DNA from: Phoenix dactylifera
Taxonomy: Eukaryota; Streptophyta; Magnoliopsida; Arecales; Arecaceae
Assembly: GCF_009389715.1 (NCBI RefSeq)
Contig: NC_052400.1
Coordinates: 496,001 to 560,000, forward strand
Length of the DNA: 64,000 bases
Direction of reading: 5' to 3'
Each line of letters opens with the position of its first letter. The first letter of the stretch is position 1. Below are positions 46,702 to 58,300 of the stretch, in pieces. Below the pieces are notes generated by a model, which was given only the letters and a program-made list of their open reading frames with translations, did not search any database and had not been told where the DNA came from. The position numbers and the translations under genes are program-made.

Positions 46702-47548
46702 GACCAACGAGCGGAATTCCCCGAGGCTCGGCCCTCGGATGCCAGGCTAACCCGATGATCATCCCGGGAGCAGACTAGCCTGAAGCCCCGACCGGTCGCC
46801 TCGGCTTGCGCCAGCCTTGGCCGACCAACGAGCGGAATTCCCCGAGGCTCGGCCCTCGGATGCCAGGCTAACCCGATGATCATCCCGGGAGCAGACTAGC
46901 CTGAAGCCCCGACCGGTCGCCTCGGCTTGCGCCAGCCTTGGCCGACCAACGAGCGGAATTCCCCGAGGCTCGGCCCTCGGATGCCAGGCTAACCCGATGA
47001 TCATTCCGGGAGCAGACTAGCCTGAAGCCCCGACCGGTCGCCTCGGCTTGCGCCAGCCTTGGCCGACCAACGAGCGGAATTCCCCGAGGCTCGGCCCTCG
47101 GATGCCAGGCTAACCCGATGATCATCCCGGGAGCAGACTAGCCTGAAGCCCCGACCGGTCGCCTCGGCTTGCGCCAGCCTTGGCCGACCAACGAGCGGAA
47201 TTCTCCGAGGCTCGGCCCTCGGATGCCAGACTAACCCGATGATCATCCCGGGAGCAGACTAGCCTGAAGCCCCGACCGGTCGCCTCGGCTTGCGCCAGCC
47301 TTGGCCGACCAACGAGCGGAATTTTCCGAGGCTCGGCCCTCGGATGCCAGGCTAACCCGATGATCATCCCGGGAGCAGACTAGCCTGAAGCCCCGACTGG
47401 TCGCCTCGGCTTGCGCCAGCCTTGGCCGACCAACGAGCGGAATTCCCCGAGGCTCGGCCCTCGGATGCCAGGCTAACCCGATGATCATCCCGGGAGCAGA
47501 CTAGCCTGAAGCCCCGACCGGTCGCCTCGGCTTGCGCCAGCCTTGGCC
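46702..47548 (+). repeat. 121-bp tandem array, seven full units
   Basis: Units start at 46702, 46823, 46944, 47065, 47186, 47307 and 47428, each beginning GACCAACGAGCGGAATT. They differ by only a few substitutions. An eighth, truncated unit at 47549 runs into the 46-bp array. The repeated 81-residue minus frames across it are an artefact. Confidence 0.97.
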
Positions 47549-47566
47549 GACCAACGAGCGGAATCT

Positions 47567-47704
47567 CCTGAGGCCTAACCCTCGGATGCCTGGCCTAGCG
47601 CCGGAAGAATTTCCTGAGGCCTAACCCTCGGATGCCTGGCCTAGCGCCGGAGGAATTTCCTGAGGCCTAACCCTCGGATGCCTGGCCTAGCGCCGGAAGA
47701 ACTT
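47567..47704 (+). repeat. 46-bp tandem array, three units
   Basis: Units start at 47567, 47613 and 47659 with CCTGAGGCCTAACCCTCGGA. The unit resembles the segment CCCGAGGCTCGGCCCTCGGA of the adjacent 121-bp repeat, so it probably arose from it. Confidence 0.92.
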
Positions 47705-47861
47705 CAAGAGTTAGGAGTCGGCGAGACGCTACCAAGAGTTAAAAAGAGGAAGGACGAAAGTGAAATGAAGAAACACTCTATTTGCATTAACTTTCATTGT
47801 TTCAGGGCCAAGACCCATACAACTTGGCAAAACGCCAACATACAAAGAAAGGTACAGAGGG

Positions 47862-50229
47862 TTAGCTTGGAGGAACCCCTGGGTCGGGAACGCCGGGCAC
47901 GTCCGCAAGGGGTAGGGAGGCGGTTGGAAAATCAGCAGGCAATGGCGCCGGAGGGGAGTCGAGGAGGGAGACCCCACTCAGGTCAATCCCGGGGTATTTA
48001 GCCGACACCCTTGCCAAGCCTTCATCGAAGCCTAAGACAAAGGAGTCGGACCCCGCGTCCGACATGTCACGGACGAACTCGTCGGACTGACGATAGGCCT
48101 GTACCGCCTCCGACATGTCACGGATGAACTCGGCGGACTGACGATAGGCCTGTACCGCCAGACGCCCGATTTTCGCGCTCTTCTCGGCCAGCGCCGCCTC
48201 TGCTCGCTCCGTAATCTGAGCTTTTGCCTCCATGACCTTCGCCACAATCCGGTCGTCCGCCTCGGAGGAGACCCTCAGCAGATCAGCCCGAGCCTCCTTG
48301 TGCTTCGCCTCGGCAGCAATGCGAGCAGCCTCAGCCTCCTCCAGGCGCGAATGAAGCTCCCGGTCGCTCGCGCGGGACTCCTCCAAGACCGACTCCAATT
48401 CGCCCAGCTTGGCTTCAAGAGACCGGGTTCGGTTGCGGGCGTTGTCGGCTGACCGCTGGGCCTTCTCCCACCTCTCCCGGAAGTCGGCAGCCTTCCGGGA
48501 CTGCTTTTCGGCCCGCTCCTCCGCCTTCCTGACCTCGCTTTCGAGACCCGAGGCAACCTTGAGTTGCTCCTGAGCCTCCAACAGTTGCCTCTCGAGGGCG
48601 GCGAAGCCGAGTGCCCGCTCTTCGGCCACCTGGAGCCTCGTCTCGAGGTCCCTGGTCGTCCTCCCCGCCGCAGCCTGGCCTCCCTCCTCTACTGCTTTCA
48701 GTTGGCTCTCGGCCCTCGCCAGGAGCCTCGCCTGTTCCTCGTGGCTCTCCTCCAGACGAATCATGTACTGGGCGAGCTAAAAGATAGGAAAAATGAGAGC
48801 GTCAGACAGGGATCAATAGAGCTTATGAGTGGCAGAAGCGACCAAAAGAACACTCACCGACATAAGACAGACGCAGCTGGCAGCCCCGACGTCAGGGATC
48901 CTCATCTGCCGGACCTGCCTACGGTCCTTCTCCAGCAGCACCGTCTCGATGAGGTTTCGGGCGCCGGCGAAAGTGAAGGCCGACCCCGACTTCGCCCCGG
49001 AGCCGGACGGTGGTTCTACAGCCTTACCCTTACCCATCGCTTGGGGAAGAGTCATGCTGACCGTGCTCGGGGCGGGGGCCGCTCCAGGAATCGACAGGGT
49101 CCCGCTCGGCCGGGGCCTCGGCGCGCCCCTCCTCGTGTCATCCGAAGCCGACCGAGTCGAAGGCCGGGTTGGGGACCGATCGCGTCCAACCCGGCCGTCT
49201 CGGGCGCGCTCGGATGACACCTCCGGAATAACGGTAGTCTCATCACCGGAGGGCTGATACAGTGCCAACTGTCGGTCCAAGCCCGCGGCGTCCCCCTGAT
49301 CGGTGGGTCCGGACCCGTCTGTCGGCGTCGGAGTCGCCTGCTGGCGGGACTTCTTCGCCGGTGGGACCCCGCTCGGAGGAGTCCGTTTCTTCCTCCGGAC
49401 CGCTTCCAGTAGGGACGTCCTACCAACAGCCATCGCCTTGTCCGACTGCATGACGTCGTCGATTTCTGCAAAAAGGACGAGATGATCGGAGACTGAGAAG
49501 CTGATGGAAAGAAGAAACTAAAGAGGAGAAAAAAGTTAAAAAAGAAGTGGTGGCGGGCTCACGGTCAGCGGGGACCGAGCTCAGGCCGACGTTCACCAAG
49601 GTGTCCTCAGAAATAAGGCGAGACACCGGGGGGAGCCGGCCCTCGGCAACCAACCCCTTCAAGACGGCGACGCCATCGGATTCCTCCCTCGACAACCTCG
49701 ATAGGCCGATCGGGGACTTCATCGGCGTCTCCCAGGTTGCCCTGATTCCCCAAGAGGGATCTACGTCAATGAAAAAGAAACGCTCCTTCCAGCCGTGGAT
49801 GGAGGAAGGAGCCTCCTTGACGAGGCCGCACCCTCGCCGCGCCGCAAAGCACCACCACCCTCTGTCCTGGGGGTGGCCGTTCAGGCCGTAGCATTCCCAA
49901 AAGACATTCAGGGTGGCGGGAACCTCGTGCATGCGGCAGAGAACCTGGAAGGCCGTCAGGGCGCGCCATGAGTTCGGCACCAGTTGCGTCGGCGCCACTC
50001 TTAAACCCCGAAGCACCTGCACAACTAAGTCCGAGGGGGGAAAGCGGAACCCGGCCCGAAGGATGTCCTCGTTGATGGCGACCTTCCCTGGAGGAGGATG
50101 GGACATCCTCTCCTCAGGCCCCGGGAGCGTAACGTTGCAGGCTTCGGGAAGGTGGTACCGGGCCACGAACCTATCTAGGTCTTCGGGGACCAGATCCGAC
50201 TGAATGCGGTCCGCTCTTACTTCGTCCAT
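47862..50229 (-). CDS. Antisense gene of the retrotransposon: plant 'gypsy-type transposon' (PF04195-like) protein, three exons
   Basis: Exons 50229-49563, 49465-48858 and 48776-47862 splice in phase (GACC|GTGAGC, TTTGCAG|AAAT; ATGTCG|GTGAGT, TTTTAG|CTCG) into 729 residues. Residues 15-200 match the conserved plant domain: LDRFVARYHLP, ATLNVFWECYGL, GWWCFAARRG, WKERFFFIDV. The middle is basic and low-complexity (KKRTPPSGVPPAKKSRQQ). The last exon is an Arg/Glu/Ala-rich coiled coil. It includes a 17-residue segment given twice in tandem (VQAYRQSAEFIRDMSEA and a near copy). Tat-lineage elements commonly carry such an antisense reading frame; its function is unknown to me. Unlike gag and pol, this frame is unbroken here. 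Confidence 0.8.
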
Positions 50230-50748
50230 ACCTAATGGCCAGTGGATCTACGGTCAGGACGGGGCCAAGAAGGGGGAAAGGACCGGAACGACTGAAGTAC
50301 ACTAATACGGAAGGAGAAAGTATGGAGAGCCCTAAATTGAAGAATGGGGCAACTCACCGGAAGGGAAGGAAGAACGGCTCCGAGGGCGTCAAAGGAGGAG
50401 CGAGCAAACAGTCCGACGGCAACGACAGCAGCGCAAGGGAGAAACTCGAAGATGCCTGCGAAGAGAAAAGCGGACGGGGAGGGCCCCCGGTTAAATAGGC
50501 GGAAAGGCGGGTGACGCCTCGGTGACGCCAGAGGACGCCTGGCTGCCGAAGGATCGCTCGCGCCCCAAAGGCGAATCGACGCCATTAAGGAAGGATGTCC
50601 GCCGAAATCCGCAGACTGCCAGATCAGCGACAACCGCTATACGCCATAAAGGAGGCGGGGAGCTCGAAGCGCGCGCGCCTTTCCGAGGGATGGCGGCAAT
50701 CTCGAAGCATCACTCCCTTCACCCGTTCCCCTCCTGGTTCCAGGCTCG

Positions 50749-50762
50749 GAAGTGGGGGGCTA
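50749..50762 (+). other. Polypurine tract
   Basis: GAAGTGGGGGGC lies immediately before the 3' LTR, in the place of the plus-strand primer. Confidence 0.7.
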
Positions 50763-50763
50763 C

Positions 50764-51501
50764 TGTTACGGGGGAATTTAGCCACCATGCCCCACATGAC
50801 CGGCACGCGCGCCCAGGAAGACTACGGCAGTCCCTTGATCCAGCAATCCGACCCCGAGTCGGATATCTTCGGCTCCGCAGCCCGACCCCGAGTCGGCTGC
50901 CCCTTGATCCAGCAATCCGACCCCGAGTCGGATATCTTCGGCTCCGCAGCCCGACCCCGAGTCGGCTGCCCCCTGATCCAGTCATCCGACCCCGAGTCGG
51001 CAATCTCTCGACAACAACAGACTGTTCCTCTGAGGCACGCCGCGGCCCCCTGCTCCACTACTCCCTGCAACGGCCGTATCCGGCGCTGCCCCACGATCCC
51101 CTGTAACAGCCGTACAAAGCGGAGCTCCACTACTCCCTGCCAGGGCCGTACCTAGCGCTGCCCCACGACGCCCTGTAACGGCCATGTCAGTGGCAGCCCC
51201 ATCGTGCCACACGATGATGAATCCCCGGAAAAACCCCCCAGCCTGATATATATGAGGCTGGGGGGGGAAGGGGGAGGGTAAGCAAAGGTTTTCCAGAGTA
51301 TTCTCTTATCCGTTACTACTATCTCTCCTTCTCCTTCAATCTCCTCTGACTTGATCGTCGGAGGGCCCCCACTACCCCAGTGGTGGTGCGAGGCTTGCCT
51401 GCAGGTTTCCCGGTGGAAGGTGGAGCGCAATCAACCCAACTCCAAGGGAACCCCGTTCACACCGCTGTGCCAATCGTTCTCGGTTTGGACCACCAGCAAC
51501 A
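50764..51501 (+). repeat. 3' LTR (738 bp)
   Basis: Matches the 5' LTR except for one fewer G in the G-run (about 51259) and G for A near 51287 (AGCAAAGG versus AGCAAAAG). Confidence 0.95.
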
Positions 51502-51639
51502 AGTCCTATCCAAGAAATTTGATGATAGAATATTGTGATCAGTAGATTGATCATTGCCAAAGAATGGTGTACTAATAAGATCATTAAAAAGATGTATGGC
51601 TAAGCAAGGACAAGTGAGTGGCAGTTGTTGTTTGGCGAT

Positions 51640-52530
51640 CGTCTTGATATGGTTGGCCTGAGGATTGGATAAGTTCCCATCTCATTATGCCGGTTACGGA
51701 CTTATGGATGAATTAGCAAATAGCATTCAAAAGGAGACCTCGGCTCCGCCAAGAGCTAGGCAGACCTCGGCCCCACCAAGAGGCCAGAGCAGACCTCCAC
51801 TAGAGACCAGAGGCCCCGCCAAGAGGCCAGAGCAGACCTCCACTAGAGACCAGAGCCAACCTCAGCCCGCCAAAGGCCGAGCCAACCTCCACCAGAGGCC
51901 AGAGCCGACCTCCACCGGAGGCCAAAGCCGACCTCAGCCCACCAGAGGCCAGAGCCGACCTCACCCTCGGCCGTACCTGGCCACGTCATGACGCGCCAAC
52001 CAAAGGCCATACCTCGCCATGCCCGTCAAGGGCCATACTCTGCCACACATGTCAAGAGCCATACCTGCCACACCTGTCAAGGGTCGCACCCCGCCGCACC
52101 TGCCGGCATGCTATCTCTAGCTATTGGTCAACTGATCACATCTTGGCCCGAGATTTTAGGCAACGGTCGTCACTCTCACCGTATGAAAAGGGCGTAGGGA
52201 AGGCCCTCGGTAAGCTTTACAAGCTTCTACAAGCCATTATAAGCTATTTTGAGCTATAAGAGGCCAGAAAAAGCACTCAGAAAGCTCTCCACTCCACAAA
52301 AAAGGCCCGGCTAACTTAGCCATCGAAGGGCCTTCACCGGAATCTCCAGCCAAGGCTTTGTGCAGGTACACCGGAGCGCAAAGAGGTGGCCCTCTTTCTC
52401 CTTTCCGGCCGGCGTCTTTTCGTAGGTACTACGGACCACCAGAGGTAGCCCTCTTTCCCCATTTCGGCCGGCGTCTCCTCGGCTCCCTTCCGGCGTGGTC
52501 GCCCTCAGGCCAGATTTCATCCACAACAGG
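51640..52530 (+). mobile_element. Second LTR remnant, probably gypsy, with a minisatellite
   Basis: Degenerate ~20-bp repeats of the type 'gaccagaggccagagccg' fill about 51740-51965. They are followed by 'aaaggcccggctaacttag' and a CCGGCGTC-rich end, which I associate with the 3' part of plant gypsy LTRs. No internal domains attached; boundaries uncertain. Confidence 0.45.
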
Positions 52531-52991
52531 TACCATTCTTGTTTTTCTCCTTACAAATCCTTTATTTTCTGGTATAGATATTTTTTTACCGAGAAATTTC
52601 TGACATAAATATTTAGAACAAAGAGATAACTTGAATCAATTCCCCTCAGAACCAACATACAGCACTGTAGGAGAGTGAAGAAAGCACCACATTTTATCTT
52701 CCCCTCAAGATTCCGACTAGCATCTAGATTTTTTTTACGGTACAAATAAGATTCCCCTTCAATTTCCAAGAAAATCGGCTGCACCGTATCGATCTCTAAA
52801 CCCCATCTCCAACATTATCAACAAGGCATTCGTTACGACAACAGTGACAACTGTGATTCAGGAATAGAACCAACAACCAAGATTCGCTAAAAGATTTCCA
52901 TCTTGAAAACTTTAAAGAATATGATCACAAATTGAAACATCGAAATACCGATCAAATCCAGAAAATAAGAGAGGATTCGGGTTCGCCTCAC

Positions 52992-53105
52992 CCGGGGTCG
53001 GCAATCTTGGGCGAAGCCGCCGGGGTCGCACGGGCGAGGCTTTGGGGTAGGAGACGGCAGTGGTATCGAGGTATTCCATGGCGGAGGGTTTTCTCCAACG
53101 GAGTG

Positions 53106-53142
<37 letters not shown>

Positions 53143-53190
53143 GCACCATCGGTGGGGTTTGGCGAAGGTTCTTGATTTTTATATATAATG
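52992..53190 (-). promoter_or_regulatory. Candidate promoter and first coding exon of a minus-strand gene
   Basis: On the minus strand a TATA-like element (53190-53176) is followed by a (CT)n leader (about 53140-53110) and an ATG at 53079. An open exon of 88 nt (MEYLDTTAVSYPKASPVRP ...) ends at a GT donor CCCCGG|GTGAGG (52992/52991). I could not find the next exon, and the product is not recognised. It may be the 5' end of a gene whose downstream part is disrupted. Confidence 0.4.
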
Positions 53191-53525
53191 TCGCCTGCTC
53201 GCCCCCGTTTCGCCCCGAAGCCGCGAATACTTGCAGCCTTTCGACCTCCTTTAAATAAGTTACAAGAAATAGTTACCCAAAAAACGGGTACGAGAAAGGG
53301 ATGCTGCAAGAAGCGGCCCGTGAGGTGCCCCAAGACCTATCAAAAGATTCAAAACCGGAGCTCACGTGCGGTTTTGGGTGTGCCAGGGTTTCCCCGATTC
53401 AAAACCCGAGCTCAGGTGCGGTTTTGAAATTGAGCAAAAAAAAATTTAATTTGCACCTTCCAATTTTTAAGAACCATGGTTCCTCCTTATCTCTTAGGGG
53501 CTCCCACTCTTCGGCTATCTAAAAG

Positions 53526-54045
53526 TGAACTTCAATGGTAATGATTTTGAAGTCGGTGGCAGAGCCGATATAGATTTTGTAATTAGAGGTCATAATTTAC
53601 CGATAATTATTGCAGATGCCTGGATTACCGATGGGCTCTCAGTTATATGAGCGGAGCTTAGGGCAACTTGGAAGGGTATTTCTTACACGAGATGGAGGCT
53701 GGGAGCTGAACGCATTATTTTTGAGGGAGACTCAGCCACAGTGATTGACTGGATATAGAAGAAGGGATGGAGAGAGGATGTGAGTCTCCTGCTTTGTGAT
53801 ATCCATCTGATGTTGAGAGACTGTAGTACCTCTCAGGCAATGCATGTGTATCGGAAGGCGAATAGAGCTGCAGACTATGTTACTTTCTATGTTGCGTAGC
53901 ACTCCAGAGAAATATATTGGCCACATCAGAAGCTTCTCCTTGCATTTGTGTCAAATTGTAGCTGTTGATTCTGCTAGCTGCTCCTACACTAGAGTAGGGT
54001 GAGCAACCGTTGTACTAAAAAAATAAAATAAAAAAAAGAGAGAGA
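53526..54045 (+). pseudogene. 5'-truncated LINE 3' end with RNase H-like (RVT_3) domain
   Basis: The broken frame reads LNFNGNDFEVGGRADIDFVI, AELRATWKGISYTRWRLGAE, EGDSATVIDWI and HVYRKANRAADYV, in the order of the plant RVT_3 RNase H domain, with in-frame stops. The segment ends in an A-rich tail (about 54015-54040). Related to the 11.4-kb copy. Confidence 0.7.
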
Positions 54046-55354
54046 GTAAATATGGATCTCCTCAAGATGGATAATGAGGATTCACAGTCAAGTACTATTA
54101 TGAAAAATTTAATTCGTGTGGCACCCCACACCCACAGGGATGACCGGCCTGGACTAATAAACTTACATAGCACCCTTCTCAAAAAAGGGAGTGCGAATCA
54201 CCTCAACCTTAGTATCCTCGGCCGAAAAATTGGCATCACTAGCATCCACAATGTTTGGGATGGACATCACTGGCATTCATAGTTTTGCTGGCACCGTAGA
54301 AAGAGCACAACAACTTGGATCCTCCTCAACCTTAGCATCAAAAATTGGCATCACTAGCATTCACAATATGGATATCACTCGCGTTAAAAGAGTGCAACAA
54401 CTTTGTGCTTTAACCTTTTTACCATAGATGCATCCTCCACCATCAATACAACGATCGCACCCCTCAGAAACTACCATCCTCCAGCTTAACAAAGCCAAAA
54501 TTTTAATATTTGTATTTATTTATATTTTTTTCATTCTTTATATCCCCTACTATATTTCATAACTCTCCCCTGATTTCATATACTTAATGATATAACCTGG
54601 GTGGGTTTTTCGCTCACCCTGTCCCTGTGAAAAAAGGTATGGATCTAAATTCAGCCCCATGTATGTGTAACTTTGGGAGAATTAACAGGCAGCATATTAG
54701 CCCATTTTGAAGTGATGTTATCTTCTTTCATCCACCTTTCTTGTTGATAAAATATTTTCAGTAATAATTTCAGGAGTGTTTTGGAGGAAACGTTGTCAGT
54801 TGAACTCTGGGCCGCATCCAAGTCATCTGAGTAATGCGATGCATGCACATCACAAATTCTTTGCCCATCTGGCTCCAGAGTGACAAGAGGATATCACTAG
54901 AGGGAATTGGTGCAAGTCATATAAGACAGCTGATTATTTTTCATTTGCAATTCATTACAGTTATTAAACAAGATGCAGAAGAATACAGGATACCATCTAT
55001 TATATGACAATGTAAAACATCTATGAAGCTACTTCCAATGAGGTTCCAAATGGAGGAGTTGCCGTGCTTTAAAGCAGTGGCCACAGTAATGGTTTCAGAG
55101 GGGATCCATTAAGTAGCATAGATTAGTAACAGTTTCAGAATCTCCTGGAATCAACTTGGATTGGTTTAACTGAGTTCAGACCTCAGTCTGCCATAAACAT
55201 AAAGTGCACTAAGTTCTATTCTAACATGAACATCCTGCAATCTCAAACCTTGCCACAAGACACTAACCAACAGAAAAAAGAAGAGACACTTAACAACTTT
55301 ACTAGCATCCGAAAGTAATATTTCACTGGTGAATCCCACATCACCAGATCTTCA
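54046..55354. other. Intergenic sequence and 3' flank of the UCH gene
   Basis: It contains a degenerate direct repeat of about 120 bp (a segment with 'aaattggcatcactagcat' at about 54225 and 54340). The 3' UTR of the minus-strand UCH gene presumably lies just left of 55355. No gene seen. Confidence 0.4.
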
Positions 55355-58300
55355 TCATCTAGGATTACATGATTTCTGCTTGGCCTTCTCTATCAGAGGT
55401 TTCAATTGTTTCTTCTCTGCAAGAATCTTCAGAAAGTTGAATAAGAATGGTATGTAGTTATGCTTCCTCCTTATGTTTTCTGTTTTCCATTTCTTGAATT
55501 TCTCCTCCTCCATCAGTATTTTCTCTGTTGCACTTTCTATCCCAGAGGCCACCTCAGAAAGTGCTTTGTTTATTGCTTCAACAGCAGAACTTTGCTTGTT
55601 ACCTGTAATCATATGATCATTCAATTGCTGCAGAAGATGCTCCCTCTTCTTCTGGAGCTCCTTAAGTTCAGCTGTATACATCTCCTTCCTGTTCTTTATA
55701 ACAGCCATGAGATTGAACCTTATCTCATTCCGAGAGTACCGATCAATCCGTTCCTGGATCACTGGCTGCACCATCCGTAGCCAATCCATGTCTCCTTGTC
55801 CGCCGGAGCATTGCCCGAGGCTGATTGGGCCTTCCTTCAGCCCATCTAGCTCATACAGAACCCCGTCAACAGGTATATAGCTTATGAAATGGTAGATGTC
55901 ATCATCTTTCCCTGCAGCTTTTTGCTCTTCAGGGACAAAAGGCTCAGGCCTTGCAAAGCTGTTGTGTGCCGTTCGAATAGCTTCGCTGTTGTTGATAGCC
56001 AGTCCTTTGAGTTCTGGTGGAAAATTTTTGGTGAAGTCTTTTAACGCCGACAATTCTGGGCCAATATCAATATCTGGACAGTTCATCAGAATAGAGAGGA
56101 GTGCTTGGGTTGCACAAGCATTGTTAATAACCTGCAGGCAGATTAAATCAGCCCAATAACGTATGGGTATAATTGGCAGATAGCAAAATGGCAACTAATG
56201 AACAATGCTGCTAACCTGGCTGGCAAAAAATAGATTTGGGTTCGGGTCCTTTATTACAACCCGATCATCTTTTTCCCCAGGTCGCCATTTGAAAAGGAAT
56301 ATCAACCCATAAATTGGCCTGCCAAAAATAAAAGCAACGCAGCCAACTGGATTAAGGGAGAACAGCAAAAATTATAATAAACAGAATAACTTGGCAATGG
56401 AACTATTACAAACCGTAGATTATCCAGGGAATCAAGGTCCAGTGAATACAATTCCTCCACCTATTAGTCAAAAAAATAATTACAGGAATCAAGTTTTGGT
56501 GTAATACAAAACCACAAGACAGACAGCAGCCAACAAAGTTGTGAAAATTCACAAGGGATCAGAAGCATCCATAGGCAATTATGTTGCAGTTATAAACCAA
56601 GCAATTATCAAAAAAGAGCACAAAGATTGTTACTGAAAATTCAACAATATTAAGCCTCAAAAGAGAATCACAGCCTTGTCATTTTTACCCCAGTGTGTAC
56701 CTGCTTAAGTCTTGCCATGTTGAAAGCTCGATGATGAAAGAATTTAAAGAATTTAAAGATTAAATTTCCAAGGCAAAGCAAAACAAAACATGCTTGAAAG
56801 AGTTGCCACAGCTACTGCTTGCAAAGCACTCAACCCCTCAATTTGCTTGAGGCTTTATAGTTTGAAAGGAAAAGGATAAAAGGCTCAGACTAAACACTAT
56901 ATTATACATTTGACTCGAAGATAGTTGAAAACCTACAAGTAACAAACCACATAAATGTTGATTTAATCTATCACCATCTGCTTGACTATTCCATGGATCC
57001 ATGTAATCGTTCGTGGTTCATATCTAAACTAGTTTTGACAGGAATACAGGTCAGAAATCTCTACCATGTATAATTGAAACAGATAGGGGTGGGGCCCATG
57101 TGTCTCCACCCCCTCATTTGCACTGTGGAATCCAAATTACTTTTGCATCTTCACCACTGCGAGTTTGATTCCACTTTCTTCCCATCCAAAAATGCCCCTC
57201 CAGGCCCCTTTTGTGTTTTGTAGAGCCACTTCTTTCCCCTCACTATTTAGTCTACGCATGGACTATGTGAGACCAAAATGTGTGGCCTTCACAAGCATGG
57301 CTCGTGCAAGGTTCCTAGTTGGGATAATGAAATGTTCTAATCAACATAATACATCTTTCAGCATCCGCCTCACTCTTTTTCATGCAAATAGAACTACAGC
57401 AAGAACTCATTTCCTGCCTGAAATTTACACATTTGAAGTAAAAAAATAATATGTTGTCAAGAACCAAAGAAGATCTTAGGCTGCAATTGGTTGCAGAATA
57501 AATTTTGGCAAAATAAAAAAAGGATCCCCATTTCAAAATGAAATAGAGGATTCCTATATCGACGTGGGCTTTCCAGCCCTCCCTCCCTCTCCCTCTTTTC
57601 TTCTGTCTCCTTCTCCCTCTCCCTCCATTTCGAACCAAAATAATAAACCGTGCTGGTAACCGACCAATCCAATTCAGTACACACCGAATTGCCTGGTCCG
57701 GCATAGTTCAACAGACCTTGGCCTTAAGGAATATAGCTATAAAACTACAAATAGTTATGAAGGATAAATGATCTGAAATCAGGAGACCTTTTTTTTCTCT
57801 TGTTCTGACTTCTCTACCATGCAAATTATGGGACTTTGTATGTAATATGTATGCTTCTAAGATAGCCTTATACACAACTATATTGCAACTTCTCAGAGTA
57901 TTGCAAATAGTGGTATATAAACTTTATACTAGACTAAGTGTTTGTTCAGAAACTTGGTAGCACCATTTGACCTTTAAGTCTTTTAGACAAATTATTCTAC
58001 TTGCGCTCTAAGTTCTCCTATTTGACACCATCAAGCCTATAGCATGGCTAATAGATATTCATGATGTGGAACCGCTTCAAAAGGCTTTGAATAAAGGTTT
58101 GTTATATAGGTAACTTAATGGTATAGTAAGGTATAGTCGATAGGGTAGGGGCACGAACACCATATCGTCATAAGGTCAGGAGACCCTTTTCTCTTGCCCA
58201 TCCAAGGTACCACTTGAAACGGGGTAGTATGGATCGATACAACATGGAACCAAGCAATACAAAGCAGCTCCATTGGTTCATTTCGATTTGGCCCATGTGC

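Larger units (their letters stand above)
39786..51501 (+). mobile_element. Ty3/gypsy LTR retrotransposon, Tat type, 11.7 kb, defective
   Basis: Bounded by 5-bp target duplications AGTCC (39781-39785 and 51502-51506) and LTRs beginning TGTTACGG and ending AGCAACA. Internal order is gag, protease, reverse transcriptase, RNase H, integrase, a repeat-rich 3' region, and an antisense gene before the 3' LTR. The additional archaeal-type RNase H after RT, the integrase without a chromodomain, and the antisense ORF all point to the Tat lineage. The two LTRs differ by one substitution and a one-base G-run length, so insertion was recent. Coding is broken twice, in gag near 41546-41596 and by a deletion in pol near 43720, so this copy cannot make its own full set of proteins. 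Confidence 0.95.

Noticed and set aside
46587-47488. Repeated 81-residue minus-strand ORFs
   Set aside because: They come from reading through the 121-bp tandem array and have the array's periodicity.
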